From NCBI GenBank assembly GCA_034440635.1, contig JAOTON010000897.1, positions 1,302,001-1,366,000 of the forward strand: a stretch of DNA of 64,000 nucleotides, written 5' to 3'. Below, one piece after another: positions 34,026 to 45,667 of this stretch (position 1 is its first letter; every line of letters starts with the position of its first letter). Made by a program: the position numbers and the translations under genes. The notes beneath the pieces are model-generated. The model worked only from the letters and a program-made list of their open reading frames with translations. It ran no database searches and had not been told where the DNA came from. Source of the stretch: Lepas anatifera. Its lineage: Eukaryota; Arthropoda; Thecostraca; Lepadidae.

Positions 34026-35250
34026 ATGTAGGGACGACATAAGAGATCAGGTACGGAGCTTTGCAGGATTAACCATTGGAATATGTCAGGTCTAGCTCAT
34101 TCATAGGCGAATCCAGGGTAAACAGTTCAGCCATAGCCCCTTCCTATTTGGCCAAAATTGACCGATTTTGGCCAATATTGCTTTAAAATATGTTTTAAGG
34201 TTTTATACATTTTAATTTAATTGCTTTACGCCTCCACCACACCAGTTTGATCTGAACCCGCCATGAGGTCTCCGGTTGGGGCATCAGGCCAGGTCCGGTG
34301 AACTCCCAAATAATTGTCTCAAGGTTTTAATGATTGAGCTGGGATTCGCTTTATCGAATGAATGCACCAACCACAAAATTTGGCTGTAATGGGATTCCTT
34401 GCGTTAGTGGCCTGGGTTTAGGTGCGAGGCCTTCAATTGGAAAGGTTAGTCACAAAACGACAGATTGAAGTGTTCTCTTATTTAACTTGTACGGTCATGC
34501 GCGTTGAAATCATAGGACAGGAACGGGAGTACGGATCCCCTAACTCGGCAATCTGTGAGGATGTCCCCCGACAAGTTTTGGGAATCGACCTAGGTTTTCG
34601 TTGTCTCCCTATTACCTACCCACGTTGACCTACGTAAATTTGTTCATGAGCTTCATGGTCATTAGCTTTTTCAAAGACGGTCAATTTAAAGTTCACGCCC
34701 CCCCCTATCACCAGTCCAGGGTCCGTAGCCCCCAGTAACAATTCCGTAGCGCTGCCCGTGGGTAAGGTTTGGACTAACCCCAAGCTTAACACACAGCTGT
34801 TTGCTCTAACAAATGGCGTTATATTGGTCTGGGTAAAGACGCCCTTTTCCACCGGGAAAGTTGCCCATGGGGCATCTTTCCCATCATTACCCAAACTAGA
34901 TAAAACCTGAAGGGCAAAAATCATACAATTAATACACTCAAAGGAAATGCTCAGTTAATGAGTTAAATATGCAATCATTCGTAATGGAAAGTCAACAAAG
35001 CACGCATCCAATATTCTTCGAGATATCTGCAGCCTATGTGGGCAATTTTTTTCTTAGAAAAACATCAAAACAAAGACTTACCCACCAGCTTCACGCAAAT
35101 CACAGGAGGGAACTGAGTTTTTGCGCAAGAAACAATCAAAGCCTCTGCTTTCGACCGAGAACAATATTATTTACCAGTGGTGGCCCGGATTGCCAAAAGA
35201 GGGCATGGGGCGTCTTACCCTATGGGGCATCTTACCCCACTCTCCCCTAC
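34026..35250. other. Unassigned, ends in DNA-element terminus
   Basis: No gene recognised. 34820-34900 and 35195-35250 carry repeated GGGGCATCTT(A/T)CCC motifs. The end CCCCACTCTCCCCTAC (35235-35250) is the inverted match of the terminus at 27955. Confidence 0.4.
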
Positions 35251-35576
35251 CCTCTAAACTGAAGGCTTCGGCCTTTATTGAACACAGACAGTGTACTCCA
35301 GCCTTCGCAGACGTCAAGATCCTCACTCACTCTCCCCACCACCATAAGCGACTGCTCAAGGGGTCGGCCAATATACAATCAGTGGGCTGGTGAGAGATCA
35401 TACTCACTTCACCGAACGATGCTAGTGTGCAGAGAAATTTAAGCACTCTCTTAAAGGGAATTTGTCACATTTTCCGAATCCAGGAATTTAGTGTAATAAG
35501 GGGTATTTCTAGCCGACAATCATGAAAATGGCCATTATTTATCTGAAAAATGTACAATCAGCTCAATATTTTGATT

Positions 35577-36607
35577 TTAACCCTCGCCCCACCGGGGTCA
35601 TCGATGGCCCCCCATAAGGTTTTTCCGGAATAGCAAAAAAACGAAGAGGCGCAGCACCGCGGTTGAGGGCTCTACCTGTCACTGCATCATTTTCCCATCA
35701 TCCCTGAAATTTTTTACCCCGGGTCACCCAAGGTCAGCTCACCAGACGAGGTCAACCTAGGTCACCTCACTTCAAATTTAGGGCTCTGTAAGAGCTACAT
35801 TTCAAAGTCGATCGATTTGAAACTTCCTACACTTTATGACCCCTCAAGGATCTACAAGGTGTATATCCGGGATTTTTCGATTTCGTGCCCTGAGGTCAGG
35901 TCAAGAGGCGACCTCTCCCATTGAAAAAGCATGGGGAAAAGCTGTCTTATGATCTAAAAGCCACAAAAATGATTGCAAATACTCAGACTGCTCAGAACAG
36001 CGTTTTTGGACACCCTTTCACGGATCCCAGGGGTCATATTTGCCCTTTGACTTTTTCAAGGTCATCCAAGGTCACCAGAGGTCAAAAACAGTATTTTGAC
36101 AATAGATTTTGACCTAATTACCCTAGAGCAATAAAACAAACACCATCGTGTTTGTCTTGTCACTGGCTTTAATTTGATATACGGCAAGGTCACTTTTTGA
36201 CCTTTCGTGACCTCAGGTCATATTAGGTCACGAGGTGACCTCTGGAGGTCAAACCACTGGCGGGAGGTCTTTACGTTCCACATAGCGGAAAAAGTACTGG
36301 CAATTTGCTATCAAATGTACTTTACCAGGCCTCAATAGCTCTAATGACATAATAGTTATGCCCAGTTTGCTTAATCATTGCATATTTGAGTGAAAATAGC
36401 CGATCTTGACCTAATTTGACCTCTGGAGGTCAAACCACTGACCTGAGCACTAAAACATGTGAAGTAATTTCTTACTGAATTCACGCGAGCTTTCTATTGC
36501 ACTTTGCAGATTTGCGTTAACGCCCATATTTTCGGAGTTAGAGGGGGGCCATCGATGGCCCCCGTGGGGCGAAGGTGGCGCCGGACCCCCGGTGGGGCGC
36601 GGGTTAA
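35577..36607 (+). mobile_element. TTAA-flanked family C element, copy 3 (best preserved)
   Basis: TTAA at 35577-35580 and 36604-36607, ends CCCTCGCCCCACCGGGG and CCCCGGTGGGGCGCGGG. An inner palindrome GGGGCCATCGATGGCCCC type occurs near both ends. Many AGGTCA/TGACCT hexamers: 35727-35775, 35892-35920, 36056-36110, 36187-36250, 36405-36445. Includes GACCTCAGGTCATATTAGGTCA. Non-coding. Confidence 0.75.
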
Positions 36608-36819
36608 AAATGCTCTAGGGTGAAAAATATACTTCTGCCTAGGGCTGACGTCATGATCTGGCAACCACCACCATATTCAATAGGCTTCAAGGGCTTCAGT
36701 TGGCTGACTAGTCACCGTGACGTCAGCGCTGTCGTCACACCAACAGTTGACAACTGTGGCCGCCTGGCTGGGGTACATTTGGGGCAAGATACCTTTACTT
36801 AAAGGTACGTTCAAGAGGG

Positions 36820-36860
36820 ATTCCTCCACGCCCGAGTGACGTCACACGGGCGTGGAGGAA
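36820..36860. repeat. Perfect-arm palindrome centred on TGACGTCA
   Basis: ATTCCTCCACGCCCG, then AGTGACGTCACA, then CGGGCGTGGAGGAAT. The 15-bp arms are exact inverted copies and the centre is the consensus cAMP response element TGACGTCA. Confidence 0.8.
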
Positions 36861-37252
36861 TTCCTTCACCATTGAGCTATGTGTTAAACTGCTGCTAATG
36901 ACACTTCCCGCTTACGAGTGTGTGAGAGTACAGGGTTATCAAGTTTTGTCCCAAATACAATAAATAAGCATTTTGTTTTCGATTTTGGGCCTCTTTTTGC
37001 AAAAAATGGATATTTAATCATTTAATTTTACCATGTTACATGCTACGAGGTGTGACGTCACATCCGGTGGTCTGCCCTTGCTGTTGGAGGGGGCTGCATT
37101 TGGGGTACATTTCCGGTATGTTTTTAGTTTTTCTCCACGGAATATTTGACTTCCAAGACAAATTGTACATTGAGTACCGGGTTTTCACGTATGCTTTACA
37201 CCTTGGCTATCTCAGTTAAAATCACGTGATAAAGGTGCCACATTCCCTTTAA

Positions 37253-37920
37253 TTACTATAGATGTGATGTTTAGGCATTTCCCAGAAGGCACTATTTATT
37301 GCTGTCACGTGACTATGCCAAACTTTACATTCTCACAAGACTCTTGTTGAACCATCCCACTTCATCTGATACTTTCGCTGACGGAGCTCTGTAAATACAG
37401 AACGAAAGCTCCGACCCCAAAACCTCTTTGTAATTACGAACGACCGTATCCGAACATACGAACTCTGCACCATGTCGTTTCAAGTATTGCTAAAGATCAT
37501 CTTTCACTCCTTTATCGTCCCTTTATCGTTAATGACCGCTAAAGTTCATCAAGTATTCTGAAATTTGAGCACCTCGGCAGCGACCGTCAAATTTATGATC
37601 AATCGTGTATGAAATCAAATTGATATCTCCCCTGGAGGCGACTGCTTCGTCTATAATCGACTCTGCCTTGATGCCAGACCGTCAGCGGGGCACTATAAGG
37701 CTGATGGGAGCAACCCGTGCTCAGACTGAACGTTCTTAATGCATATAAATTAGCCAAAAAAGTATGGAATTGATTCAGCTAAAATGGATTTCAGCTATGT
37801 GTTTCTGTTTTATTCGAGGGTCAAAGCAAAGAGACATTGACACTTCTAACGCCATTTCTAATGGTGACTGTTGTGTTGGGTGAGATAAGTCTGGAGCTGT
37901 CCTGATTTGGTTTCGTTTTA
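37253..37920. other. Unassigned spacer between family G copies
   Basis: No gene or repeat recognised. Confidence 0.35.
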
Positions 37921-38378
37921 TTAAAGGGAATGTAGCACCTTCACAACGTGATTTTAACTGAGATAGCCAAGTTGTAAAGCAAGTCGGAAAACCCGGTACT
38001 CCATATTTCCTTTGTCTTGGAACTCGATATTTCCGTAGAAAAAAGCTAAAACCTACCTGACACCAGCCCCCCAACAGCCCGTCGCCGGGCGGCCATTGTT
38101 GTGAGCTGCTGGTGTGACGACATATGCTGACGTCACGATGTGCATCAGCCAATCGAAGCCCTTGAAGCGTTTCAAGTATGGTAGTGGTTGCCAGATCGTG
38201 ACATCATCCACAGGCTGATATTTATTTCTTTTTCTAGAGGAGTATTTGTAAAAAACAGAATATTGAGGTTATTGTACATTTTTCAGAGAAATCATGAGTG
38301 GTTTCATTATTTTTGGCTAAAAGTACGCCTAATTTCACCAAATTCCAGGATTCGACCAAGGTGCCACATTCCCTTTAA
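37921..38378. mobile_element. TTAA-flanked family G element, copy 2
   Basis: TTAA at 37921-37924 and 38375-38378, with inverted ends AGGGAATGTAGCACCTT and AAGGTGCCACATTCCCT (16 of 17 matching). 458 bp, non-coding. The left half is homologous, in inverted orientation, to the right half of copy 1 (37070-37252). It contains GCTGACGTCACG near 38129. Confidence 0.75.
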
Positions 38379-40396
38379 TGACAATATCAACATGCTGCCT
38401 CATCAAACATCAAGCATCAACAAACTGCCTATATGTAGGAGAGAGTGGGGTGGCTAGTATCGTGGGGAAGTAGTAACAGACCATTATGTGAACTACTCAG
38501 GTATTCTGTATGACCTTCCTGACAATGGGAAATACTTCATGCGGCCAGCAGATGAAATTCAGATCTTGAGTCTCCTACGTTTGGTGCTGAGGGAGAAACG
38601 TCTGACTTATGTACGTTTTTTGTAAAACAAAACTGATCGGATCTAGGGAAATGGGTGTTCAATCTTTTCACGTGCAGGCCAATTATTTATGAGTGTGAGC
38701 GTTTGTGTTGCGGTAGTTCCTAAGGTTGGAATCTCCGGTAAAATGTTTAAAATTTTCTGCCGGATGAATTATGGGCTTAATTTGATCGTAGTGAGTGGGT
38801 GATGTCAGTGGTATCAGACGGATGTGGCGGATGCTGTGACAGTGGTGAGATGGTGGACGCAGTTTTGATGTTGAGATGTTCCTATTGCCATAATCACAAT
38901 CAGAGCCATCTATTAAGCACAGGCTCTTGCTTTTCAAGGAATTCAGGCATGCTTAAATTCCCCAAGAAATGGAGCAGCCCAATTTAATGCCCGATGAATT
39001 AAGAAAATACATGCATGGGAAATAGCCAAAGGCATAAAGGTTTTTTTTACAAAATGTACTGCTATTTTATGCATTTGTACTATACGTGATACGTCACACC
39101 CCATTACATGAGACAACTCAAAAAGTATACGGGGTGTGTTGAAGCAACTGAATGGGCTCCATTGCAAATTTCAGGGACGGAACACCAGCGGAGATCTGAT
39201 TTGGCAATTTGTCAGCCAATGGCCAAACGGTTTTAGCTGTCCGGAGATACAAAACATCATCTGTTGGCCTTGGTTATAGTATAAATGAGCTATGGATCAA
39301 AACGGATACAATTCACAAACTTTTCCTTTTTATCATTACGAATTTGAGATTGAAGCAAATGTAAACTTAAATTGTGTTTCTTACCTCTAATAATGATTTC
39401 ACGTCTTCGAAAACGCCATTAAAAGTGGAAAATGTGTGTATGTCGTCTACAGTGTGTTTTTACCTTTATTTATAATTTTTAGGCCATTTATAATCACAAT
39501 TAAATTTTTATAGATGTGGGCTTATATAACACTAGCTCATAAGACATCACCAAGGTGTACATTTCCCTGGGTACTTACCAGTAGCTGATAACGTTCTACC
39601 AATGAGTGCGCCCTGTAAGCTTGTTGCAGTACATGAATTATGTGTAAACAGTAGACTACATAAAAAGGCAGCAGGTAACGTCACTACGACGTCCCTGGTA
39701 TTCTCAGACACTGAGGTGATGTGTAAATCTGTAGCTTCACCTTTAGGCATTCGCGGCCAACTGATATCTACTAAAATATTATGTTTGCAGACACCTACAC
39801 TGTTAAAACACAGATGCCTTTCCTAAACTGTGAGGTAGAAACCAAACATTATGACGTCATATTATCAAAATGCCTCAGTTTACTGGACGAAATAACACCA
39901 CGATTGATAACAATACACACGGGCGTCACGCCTGTCGGAGGACAGAAAAACGCGCTGCGTATGCATTTTGGTGGTGTTTGTGACATCACTTATTTAGTCT
40001 TTTTATGAGCTGCCGTCATCAGAAATGCAAAAGGTTTCTTTAATAAGTTTCCATAGAGTTGAGTAACTTGATTCCGCTGACGTGGTTCATTTTGCGCTAT
40101 CTTTACATTTAGTTTGTTGAAAATACGATTTATTTTACAAAAATTGCATTTTTGGGAGGCCAACAATTTGAGTTCGCGTTTTTATCAAGTATTTCTAATG
40201 TCGTTATAAAACATTGAAGATGAGTATAGAGCAAATAAATCAGGTAGTGTGTCTATATTTCATGTTTAGAACAATGCCACTCTATAATTGCCACCAATGA
40301 GAGGAAAAATAGAAGAAAAAAATAATCGAAATCCTATGTTAGAGGGCTTAATGAGGTCACGGGCGTAATTTCAAATAAAATCTGGTCTGGCTGGCT
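38379..40396. other. Unassigned interval
   Basis: 38433-38466 carries a decayed GTAGGAGAGAGTGGGG terminus. The rest, including short frames around 39602-40008, shows no recognisable gene. Confidence 0.3.
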
Positions 40397-41378
40397 TTAA
40401 GCCGTGCCTCACCGGGGGTCCAGTGCCACCTTCGCCCCACCGGGCGCCATCGATGACCCTCCTCTAACTTCAAAAATATGGGGGTTAGCGCAAATCTGCA
40501 AAGTGCATTAGAAAGTTCGTGTCAATTCTGTGAGAAATTAATTCACATGTTTAAGCGCTCAGGTCAATTGTTTGACCTCCATAGATCAATTTAGGTCACG
40601 ATAGGCCATTTCCACTCAAAAATTCAATGCTTAAGATAACTAGGCAGTTACATCCCACCAGTGGTTTGACCTCCAAAGGTCACATTGTGACCTAATATGA
40701 CCTGAGGTCACGAAAGACCAGAAAGTGAGCTTGCCGTATATCAAATGCAAGCCAGTGACGAGACATACACCATTACGTTTATTTCAGCGCTCTAGCTTGA
40801 ATAGGTCAAAGTTATCGCCAAAACACTGTTTTGGACGCCTGATGACCTCAATTAGGTCAAAGGGAAAATATCGCACCTGGGATCCGTTAAAGGGTGTTTA
40901 ACAACGCTTTTCTGAGCAATCTGAGCATTTGCAATTATTTTTGTGACTTTTAAATTATAAGACAGCTTTTCCTCATGCTTTTTTCAATGGGAGAGGTCAC
41001 CTCGTGACATGACCTCTGGTCAAGAAATCGAAAAATCCCGGATATAAATTTCGTAGACCCTGGAGGGTTCATAAAGTATGGGAAGTTTCAAATCGATTAG
41101 CTTGGATATATATCGATTAGCTTCAAATAGATTAGTTTCAAATGTAGCTATTGTAGAGCTCAAAAGTTGAAGTGAGGTGACCTTGGTTGACCTTGCCTGC
41201 TCGCCTGATGACCTGAACTCGGGTGACCCGGAGTAATAAATTTCAGGAATGGTGAGAAAATGATGGGGTGAGAGATAGAGCCCTCAACCGTGGTGCTGCG
41301 TCTCGTCGTTTTTTTTTTTGCTTTCCCGAAAAAACCTTAGCGGGGCCCATCGATGGCCCCCGGTGGGGCGAGGGTTAA
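40397..41378 (-). mobile_element. TTAA-flanked family C element, copy 4
   Basis: TTAA at 40397-40400 and 41375-41378. Reverse orientation relative to copy 3: GACCTCCAAAGGTCACATTG, GACCTGAGGTCACGAAAG, GGGAGAGGTCACCTCGTGAC and the terminal GCCCATCGATGGCCCCC. A short local triplication of ATCGATTAGCTT-like sequence occurs at 41090-41145. Confidence 0.7.
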
Positions 41379-41847
41379 AGTGCGGATCAATTATTTCCAG
41401 ACAGGTACTGCAAGTTTCGTTCCTCCACCTTTAAAGCTAAGGAGATATGCTAAAAAGCGTGAGATGAGGTGGGACCTAGAAACCCCCAATGCCCGGTACG
41501 CGTGAACCCGTGATATCCGGCATGAACATGGGCAGTGAAGCCACCAGCCACGAGGGAAACCAGTCACTGACTCAACTGCCTGGGACCCTGCAGAGGCCGT
41601 GCACACGTCCCACAAGCTCCTGCAACTCACTCAGGGACCCCCACATTATACCCAGTCTCTGAAGCCACCTGCAGAACGGACCTATATCCTACTCACAAGG
41701 GCATGATGAGGGAGCACGGCAAAGTATGCGTCTGTCCTTGAATGTAGTCACAATGACTTCATTGCTCATATCAGATATGCCTGAGCATGTCTCATCTTAA
41801 AGCTTTCTGGTAATCCCCGATGGTTTGACTTCACACTTTGACTAATA
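41379..41847. other. Unassigned spacer
   Basis: No gene or repeat recognised. Confidence 0.35.
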
Positions 41848-42015
41848 GTAATTGTTGGGGTTTAACGACGCACCTACTGCCATGGTCATACGGCGTCGCC
41901 AACCCTCATCCTGTTGGAAAGGATTTTGGGGATCAGGTCGCCTTATTCAGAGGCTCCACCGGGACCAGTGGCGTAGGAGATTTTGATACTATCTACTAAG
42001 CCACCCGTCCCCCTC
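41848..42015 (-). mobile_element. SINE 3' fragment, reverse
   Basis: ATTGTTGGGGTTTAACGACG at the start is the reverse complement of the tail CGTCGTTAAACCCCAACAAT at 56199-56218. Followed by CATGGTCATACGGCGTCGCC and AGGTCGCCTTATTCAGAGG. The tRNA head is missing. Confidence 0.6.
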
Positions 42016-42940
42016 ACAGCTTTATCGTGTTTATATTATTTGTTTAATTATTGTTTTAATGTTGAGATAACTTTCGCGTAAGCCGATGGCGTTGACATTT
42101 CAGAACCTTGTTAACATCAGCAGTCAACTTGGAATCGCTTCAGGAATACTACAATTTCGTTCTTTTTGTTTTTGTTTTTTTACAAAGGCCTAAGAGTCTG
42201 TTCTATTGCATGAAATTTTCTAACCCTATCAGCTACTCAAGTGGTTGAGAATTTATGCTGCACTGGAGTTTCTCCGTGGTCCTGCACTTTCCATATTCCA
42301 GCTTCCATTAGATTGTTTTTGGAGTCTCTTAGTCTGAGAGACTCACCGCTCCCGACAAACTTTTGGTTGTACAATTTGTTCTGATCGGGCTCCGTGACAT
42401 TTGCATTGTTGATTTTTACTGCATTTCCTCATATCATTGGTGTTGAAATGGGACCTATGAAACCAAATAACTTATCGAATAATCAAATGATTCATGTTCT
42501 TCGGAGGTGAAGCGGGGTCGCTAGAAATTGGTCTCAGAAAAGCTATAACCAATGCAATTTTGGAAAAAGCCGGTAATTTTGGGTACTGAGGAACAGCTCA
42601 AGGCCCTCGTTGCTTGTCTTCCCGATTCAGTCTAAAGCTGTTCTCCCAAGTTCTTGGCTTATGCACGAAACTTCCGAGATACACGCGCATTAAAAGTGGA
42701 ACCCAACGTTCTGCAGCCGGATTTTAACTCCTCCGCCACATCCCACAGGCTTAGACAACCATCCGCTGTCAAGCTACGTTCTTAACGGGCGACTCGTTAC
42801 GTCTGAAATAGAAAATCAGGCGCTCACCACACGTCCGACGAAAACTGAAATATCGCTGCTATTCGCGGGCCGAGGGAGCAGTGACGGGCGGCGATCGATC
42901 CGGCCCTGTTGTCGCCGGCCGCTGCAGCCCAGGTTCTGGT
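42016..42940. other. Unassigned interval
   Basis: No gene recognised. GC content rises near 42830-42935 before the GA tract. Confidence 0.3.
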
Positions 42941-42941
42941 C

Positions 42942-42943
42942 AT

Positions 42944-43002
<59 letters not shown>

Positions 43003-43033
43003 CAGAGAGAGAGAAAGAGAGAGAGAGGGGGGA
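42942..43033. repeat. (GA)n microsatellite
   Basis: Nearly pure GAGAGA with a few AAAGAGACAGAG interruptions. A CT-rich tract (43080-43125) follows. Open frames of RERERE or LSLSLS are artefacts. Confidence 0.9.
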
Positions 43034-43415
43034 AGAGAACCGTGGGATGTAAATGTAGCACACATGTGCTAACGTACCTCTTTCTCCCTCTCCACCCCCC
43101 TCTCTCTCTCTCTCTTTCTCCCCATCCTTCCCTGTTGCATCTGTCTGTTTTCGTCTCTCCTTTCATTAAGCCTTCTTCCCTTAAATCTTGCTCTCCTCCT
43201 CTCCACCATCGCATGTATTTGTTTTGTTTTGTATTTGTTTCATTTTTTTAGCTCATTCGCTCATTTTATCCTTTTTTCGCTGTCATCACTTTTCTTTCTT
43301 CCTTTCCAGACGTAGAGAGGAAGAGAAGGAAGGCGACGAGTGGGAGAGCCGGAAAGGTCGAGCGCGATCGCCACTGTGCTGAGGCCGACATTTAAGGCTC
43401 TCTGACACTGAAAGG

Positions 43416-43499
43416 ATGGGCACGGTCGGTGCGCAGAAAACCAAGTCGACTGCGACGGCAGGCGGCGCTCCGGGTCGTGAAGCTCTGCAGTCTTGGAAG
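43416..43499 (+). CDS. Candidate first coding exon with GT donor
   Basis: ATG 43416 in a good context (AAAGGATGG) opens 28 codons: MGTVGAQKTKSTATAGGAPG then REALQSWK. They end exactly at AAG|GTATGT (donor 43500), in phase 0. Codons are GC3-rich (GGC, ACG, GTC, GCG, CAG, ACC, AAG, TCG). The upstream 43310-43415 is GC-rich, purine-rich leader-like sequence, with ACATTTAAGG 20 bases before the ATG. The frame would begin a basic, low-complexity N-terminus; no domain is recognisable. Possible partner exon at 45659. On the other strand the same region is open too, so coding strand is not proven. Confidence 0.35.
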
Positions 43500-45440
43500 G
43501 TATGTATATGTTCCTCACGTCTTAGTCTTTGTCGCTTGAGTTTGCTGTTATCTTCCATAGTTATTTAAGATGACGGCTAGTTTCAAAGACTTGTTTCGGT
43601 GACCATGTGTATGTATTTGTGTATGCACTTGCGGCCACGCACGCCCAGTGAGTGGTGAGTGAGTTTCCCGACTTCGGCGGATCGAGTAAATGGAAAGAAA
43701 ATATACCGTACAATCAAGGAAATATAGGGGTAAAGACGTACAAGAGAACTCACTTCATTTTATGGCCAATTTCACGTCTTCATGAATGCCTTATGTCGTA
43801 AATTGTTTATATAGTGGGTTAACTCAAGCAGTTATTTAAGCAAAGTGTCTCTTTCTGTTCATTGCCTCTATTAGGTTGGTGTCACCACCCGAAAATAAAT
43901 AAGAACTCAGATTCTTACTCTTACTGGAGTGGGCTGGCAAGGGTACTCAAATGAGGAGGCTGGAGACTGTATGTATGTACGTACGTACTCACACCATGTG
44001 TTAATTATTATGGTCGGCCCTAGCTGTTCCACAAAAGGTTTTTATAGAAAGAATCGGACTAAAATTGCATTTACTCTGGGTGATAAGAAGTAACGTTGTT
44101 GGTGACATGCTCCCAGAGATGAAGCTCTTGCTCCTCCCAAAGCCAAAGTTTCTTATCGCATAACTAATGCGCGAGTGCTCTTGCCCGCCGATCTCATGCA
44201 TATTCTTATCCGACATATTTACTTCAAGCTTGCTCTCGCGCATTTGATTGAAGTCCCAGTCTTAGAACAAAATCCTTCTTCAGTCCTCTCACAGTAATCA
44301 CACTTGATATAATCAGTATCTTTTGCTCACCGGAGCAACACATACTCGCTTTGTAAGGGCAGCACACCACTGATATGCCGAATTCAAGCCAGATTTTTCC
44401 ACAGTAATCATACTTAATATAATCAGAATCCTAAGCAATTATTTTATGCAAGTTTTCTTCCTTGCTAATTATTTTATAAAACATATATAATTTGTTCTTT
44501 TTTTCTCCCACCACAATAAATGCAAATTTGCCACTTTTTCTACGGCCACCAAGCCATTTTCCGAACTTGCTTCTGTCAAAACTATCATGGTCTCAGAAGC
44601 TCCAAAGTACCCAAATAGGCCGCTGCGCTCTCTTATCTCCTGCGTACTGTTACCCGAGCTTACCCTAGACAATTTATAAAACAGTTATTGTGGACAAATA
44701 AAGCCTAAATTCCTGGCAATTATTCGTGTTTCTGCCTTAAATCGCTAGGGGCAAAAATATAGTTTGTCTTATTTAAGATATTGAGGTTTTTAAGATAATA
44801 GTTTCTTCGTCTGCAAACTGGCACCTTTGCTCCCCGGGGCAACAAATACTCGCTTCGCAAGGGCAGCACACCACTGGTGTGCCGAATTCAAGCCATATTT
44901 TTTCATCAAAATTAAATCCGAAGGGTGGCAATTATTGTCGATAATTTTTATAAGAAAAAAAAACATCTCCATCATCCCTTTGGAGTGTACCAAGATGTGA
45001 AGCTAGTAAATTACCAAATCAGCAGGCATAGATTAAGGTTGGCTCACATGCCAGCGTTAAATTTATTACTTGTTTATTTATTTTACTTCTTCAGGACACT
45101 CCACAATAGACATGTGGCTATTCTTAGCTTGGCATCAATTTTCTATTGCAGTATGGGTCAATAGTCGACACAAGAAAGAATTCGATACTACACATATTGA
45201 TGTTGTATCTCTTTTTGGTATTTTCAATGAGTGGGAGGGGCCATGGATTAGGACCAATCATATTGTTACAATCATATAGAAACGGATTTCTTGATGATTT
45301 GAACCTCAAGTGGAGTATCACGCCGTCGTAAGAGCAAAAATACCATTGCTGGCTCTTTCAGACCTGGATTTTTAATAAACTTAAGAGGGAGTACCTGGCC
45401 GTGGTGACAGGCAACGGGACGAAATGACGTCATTCATCTT
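43500..45440. other. Unassigned interval with paired 75-bp repeats
   Basis: GGGCAGCACACCACTG(A/G)T(A/G)TG and flanks at 44326-44400 recur at 44824-44900 (direct repeat, about 498 bp apart). Otherwise AT-rich with no gene recognised; it could be an intron downstream of the candidate exon at 43416. Confidence 0.35.
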
Positions 45441-45505
45441 CCTTGAGACACCTATATCTCTTTTTGTGTCAGCTGGTCGCTGTTTTCGTCGCTGTTTCGG
45501 TTCGT

Positions 45506-45508
<3 letters not shown>

Positions 45509-45568
<60 letters not shown>

Positions 45569-45585
45569 AAGAGAGAGAGAGCCAT
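45509..45585. repeat. (GA)n microsatellite
   Basis: GA tract with one GGGAGAGAAAGAG interruption. It follows a good acceptor-like stretch (TATCTCTTTTTGTGTCAG, 45455-45472). Confidence 0.9.
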
Positions 45586-45667
45586 CTGTGCCGGTTCTGC
45601 AGCCTGTCTGGTGCCCTCGCGTGGAAACTACGGCCGCCGTCCGTTTTGATGCCTGAGGCGTGTTCTC

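Larger units (their letters stand above)
35451..37252. mobile_element. TTAA-flanked family G element, copy 1, split by family C
   Basis: TTAA at 35451-35454 followed by AGGGAATTTGTCACA, and GGTGCCACATTCCCT before TTAA at 37249-37252. The interior matches copy 2 (37921-38378) in inverted order, including TGTACAATCAGCTCAATATT before and CTCTAGGGTGAAAAATAT after the inserted family C element. Removing 35577-36603 makes the alignment to copy 2 continuous, which proves a nested insertion. An internal palindrome lies at 36820-36860. Confidence 0.7.

Noticed and set aside
27955..35250. Confident call of one 7.3-kb transposon
   Set aside because: Only the ends match and no target duplication or interior relatives were seen; reported as a question instead.
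42816..43214. 132-residue ORF and overlapping RERERE/SLSLSL ORFs
   Set aside because: They are translations of (GA)n/(CT)n microsatellites; the same applies at 26489-26701 and 45443-45808.
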